Both the position numbers and the translations under genes were made by a program. DNA of 64,000 nt from Hydractinia symbiolongicarpus. Its lineage: Eukaryota; Cnidaria; Hydrozoa; Anthoathecata; Hydractiniidae. Location of the stretch: contig NC_079876.1 in the NCBI RefSeq assembly GCF_029227915.1, forward strand, positions 37,865,828-37,929,827, written 5' to 3'. The notes beneath the pieces were generated by a model. That model ran no database searches, was not told where the DNA came from, and saw nothing but the letters and a program-made list of their open reading frames with translations. Shown here piece after piece: positions 61,488 to 64,000 of the stretch (its first letter is position 1; every line of letters starts with the position of its first letter).

Positions 61488-64000
61488 TTTGAAACTGTCT
61501 CTATTTCTTCAGCGCGCGATAACGGCTAGGATTGGTCTCACAGTAAAAATGACTTATTTATTTAAATTTTCAAATGAAGCGCTACCACAGCGCCCAGTGT
61601 AATCGCTGAGTTCCGGCAATCACGTCAAATTAAGAAGAATGTTATTTCTTGGAGTCCAAATGTCTCATTTATCACATTTATCAGGTCACAGTCCAAAGTT
61701 AGATCAATTAAGTCCCACAGTAAATCGTTTCATCGTTAAAAGCGATGCAACCTAGTAATAACAGATAAATATCGCTAAATACATATTGGTACGAATATAT
61801 GTGACGCAACCGTTGTAACTGAAGCGGATTGATACCGTTAGAAAGTCAATGACGTGTAGTTGTTGAAAGTGCGCTACTTCTTCAGTACGCGATAACGGCT
61901 ATGATTGGTCCCACAGTAAAGATGACTTATTTATCTACATTTTTAAATGAAGCGCTACCACAGCGCTTAGTGTAATCGCTGAGTTCCGGCAATCACGTCA
62001 AATTAAGAAGAATGTTATTTCTTGGAGTCCAATTGTCTCATTTCTCACATTTATCAGGTCACAGTCCAAAGTTAGTTCAATTAAGTCCCACAGTCAATCG
62101 TATCATTGCTAAAACCGATGCAATCTAGTAATATCAGAAAAATATCGCAAAATACATGGTGGTACGAATATGTGACCCAACCATTGTAACTCAAACGGAC
62201 TGTCACCCTTAGAAAGTAAATGAAATGTAGTTTTTGAAACTGTCGCTATTTCTTCAGCTCGCGATAACGGCTAGGATTGGTCCCACGGTAAAAAATGACT
62301 TATTTATCTAAATTTTTAAATGAAGCGCTACCACAGCGCCCAGTGTAATCGCTGAGATCCGCAATCATGTCAAATTAAGATGAATGTTACTTCTTAGAGT
62401 CCAATTGTCTTATTTATCGCATTCATCAGGTCACAGTCCAAAGTTAGTTCAATTAAGTCCCACATTCATTCGTTTCACTGTTAAAAGCGATGCAACCTAG
62501 TAATAACAGATAAATATCGTTAAATACATGTTGGTACGAATATGTGACGCAACCGTTTTAACTCAAACAAACTGACACCGTTAGAAAGTCAATGAAATGC
62601 ACTTTTTGAAACTGTCGCTAATTCGTCAGCGCGCAATAACGGCTAGGATTGGTCCCCCAGTACAAAATCGCTTATTTATCTACATTTTTAAATTAAGTGC
62701 TATCCCAGCGCTCAGTGTAATCGCTGAGTTCCGGCAATCATGTCAAATTAAGAAGAATGTTATTTCTTGGAGTCCAATTGTCTCAATTATCACATTTATA
62801 AGGTCATAGTCCAAAATCAGTCCAATTAAGTCCCACAGTCAATCGTTTCACTGTTAAAGGCGATACAACTTAGTAATATCGGTAACAATCACTAAATACA
62901 TGTTGGTACGAAAGTGTGACGCAACTGTTGTAGTTGAAACGGACTGATACCGTTAGAAAATCAATGAAATGTAGTTTTTGAAACTGTCGCTATTTCTACA
63001 GCGTGCGATAACGGCTAGGATAGGTTCCACGGTAAAGAATGACTTATTTATCTAAATTTTTAAATGAAGCGCTACCACAGCGCCCAGTGTAATCGCTGAG
63101 TTCCGGCAATCACGTCAAATTAAGAAGAATGTTATTTCTTGGAGTCCAAATGTCTCATTTATCACACTTATCAGGTCACAGTCCAAAGTTAGATCAATTA
63201 AGTCCCACAGTAAATCGTTTCACTGTTGAAAGCGATGCAACCTAGTAATAACAGATAAATATCGCTAAATACATGTTGGTACGAATATATGTGACGCAAC
63301 CGTTGTAACTCAAACGAACTGACACTGTTAGAAAGTCAATGAAATGCACTTTTTTAAACTGTCGCTAATTTGTCAGCGCGCAATAACGGCTAGGATTGGT
63401 TCCCCAGTACAAAATGACTTATTTATCTACATTTTTAAATTAAGTGCTACCCCAGCGCTCAGTGTAATCGCTGAGTTCCGGCAATCATGTCAAATTAAGA
63501 AGAATGTAATTTCTTGGAGTCCAATTGTCTCAATTATCACATTTATAAGGTCATAGTCCAAAATCAGTTCAATTAAGTCCCACAGTCAATCGTCTCACTG
63601 TTAAAAGCGATGCAACTTAGTAATATCGGTAACAATCACTAAATACATGTTGGTACGAATATGTGACGCAAGTGTTGTAGTTGAAACGGTCTGATACAGT
63701 TAGAAAATCAATGAAATGTAGTATTTGAAACTGTCTCTATTTCTTCAGCGCGCGCTAAGGGCTAGGATTGGTCCCACAATCAAAATTGACTTATTTATCT
63801 AAATTTTTAAATGAAGTGCTACCACAGCGCCCAGTGTAATCGCTGAGTTCCGGCAATCACGTCAAATTAAGAAGAATGTTATTTTTTGGAGTCCAAATGT
63901 CTCATTTATCACATTTAACAGGTCACAGTCCAAAGTTAGATCAATTAAGTCCCACAGTAAATCGTTTCATTGTTAAAAGCGATGCAACCTAGTAATAACA
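61488..64000 (+). repeat. Right-hand end: 8-mer copy and gttagatc-marked monomers
   Basis: 61970-62895 matches 58992-59917 at an offset of 2978 bp (catttctcacatttatc, cgtatcattgctaaaacc, acatggtggtacg, ctgtcaccc). Monomers with the private agttagatcaattaag variant stand at 61698, 63188 and 63935, i.e. 1490 and 747 bp apart. The array runs off the window end. Confidence 0.83.

Larger units (their letters stand above)
1..64000 (+). repeat. Tandem satellite array, ~360-373 bp monomer, ~173 copies
   Basis: The same block order recurs without a break from first to last base: head gaaatgtag/gaaatgca, GC box cagcgcgcgataacgg, AT box ttatttatctaaattttt, gcgctaccacagcgc, tcgctgagttccggcaatc, tcttggagtcc, aattaagtcccacag, gttaaaagcgatgcaac, ggtacgaatatgtgac, accgttagaaagtcaat. 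Neighbouring heads lie about 355-373 bp apart. All copies are on the same strand, and I saw no inverted monomer. Composition is about 60-63% A+T, counted on a few lines only. A length near two nucleosomal repeats and extensive higher-order structure are typical of centromeric or pericentromeric satellites. That location, and the species, are inferred. Both array ends lie outside the window. Confidence 0.97.

Noticed and set aside
2527-63556. Plus-strand open frames of 65-83 codons as a family of small genes
   Set aside because: They recur at whole-monomer spacing, begin at an atg created by the gca head, vanish in tag-head monomers and are broken by single-base indels in several copies. No domain, promoter or splice context is visible.
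1-64000. CRISPR array
   Set aside because: The repeats are about 370 bp and contiguous, with no unique spacers of regular length between short repeats.
1-64000. rDNA spacer, histone or other tandem gene cluster
   Set aside because: No monomer or HOR unit contains rRNA, tRNA or a recognisable coding sequence; every base belongs to the satellite.
1-64000. A new defence system or other multi-gene system
   Set aside because: There are no genes to support it. The structure of interest here is the organisation of the repeat array.

Overview
The whole 64 kb window is one uninterrupted, head-to-tail tandem satellite DNA array. The repeat unit is about 360-373 bp, all monomers read in the same orientation, and about 173 copies fit in the window. 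I found no protein-coding gene, tRNA, rRNA, transposable element or unique-sequence spacer. The longest open frames are under 100 codons, recur at whole-monomer spacing and are products of the repeat. This points to a eukaryotic nuclear genome, most plausibly centromeric or pericentromeric heterochromatin. I do not recognise the satellite family and cannot name the species. CpG is not depleted (16 CpGs counted in one 367-bp monomer, where base composition predicts about 13). This favours a genome with little CpG methylation, such as many insects or nematodes, but that is only an inference.

Monomer anatomy, in the phase used here: a variable head (gaaatgtag or gaaatgcaa/gcac), a GC-rich box (cagcgcgcgataacgg), an AT-rich box (ttatttatctaaattttt), a small dyad (gcgct-accac-agcgc), a middle (taatcgctgagttccggc ... 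ttcttggagtcc), a second tcccacag box, a second dyad (agcgat ... atcgct), and a tail (ggtacgaatatgtgac ... accgttagaaagtcaat). There are two length classes: about 372 bp, and about 362 bp lacking 11 bp beside the tail. Two head classes, tag and gca/gcac, often alternate.

Layout. 1-16.2 kb: irregular order with large second copies, such as 1-2794 repeated at 6958-9751 and 11.27-12.43 kb repeated at 14.95-16.11 kb. 16.2-24.3 kb: multi-monomer repeats with 3051 and 3422 bp offsets, ending in a 1467-bp four-monomer higher-order repeat (HOR). 24.3-33 kb: two runs of a 734-bp dimer HOR (372+362). 33-41 kb: less ordered, with 1117-bp trimer and roughly 2.58-kb seven-monomer duplications. 41-51.2 kb: overlapping duplications with offsets 2219, 2234, 4097 and 5585 bp. 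51.2-64 kb: 2977-bp (8-mer), 1860-bp (5-mer) and 744-bp (dimer) repeats. The left half is enriched in the short monomer and the gcaattttt head; the right half has 372-bp monomers and the gcacttttt head.

Nothing here works together as a pathway. The array records unequal exchange at several scales, gene-conversion-like patches, local microdeletions, and possible retention of short dyads. Coordinates of HOR edges come from reading and aligning by eye, and are good to a few tens of bases unless an exact offset is stated.
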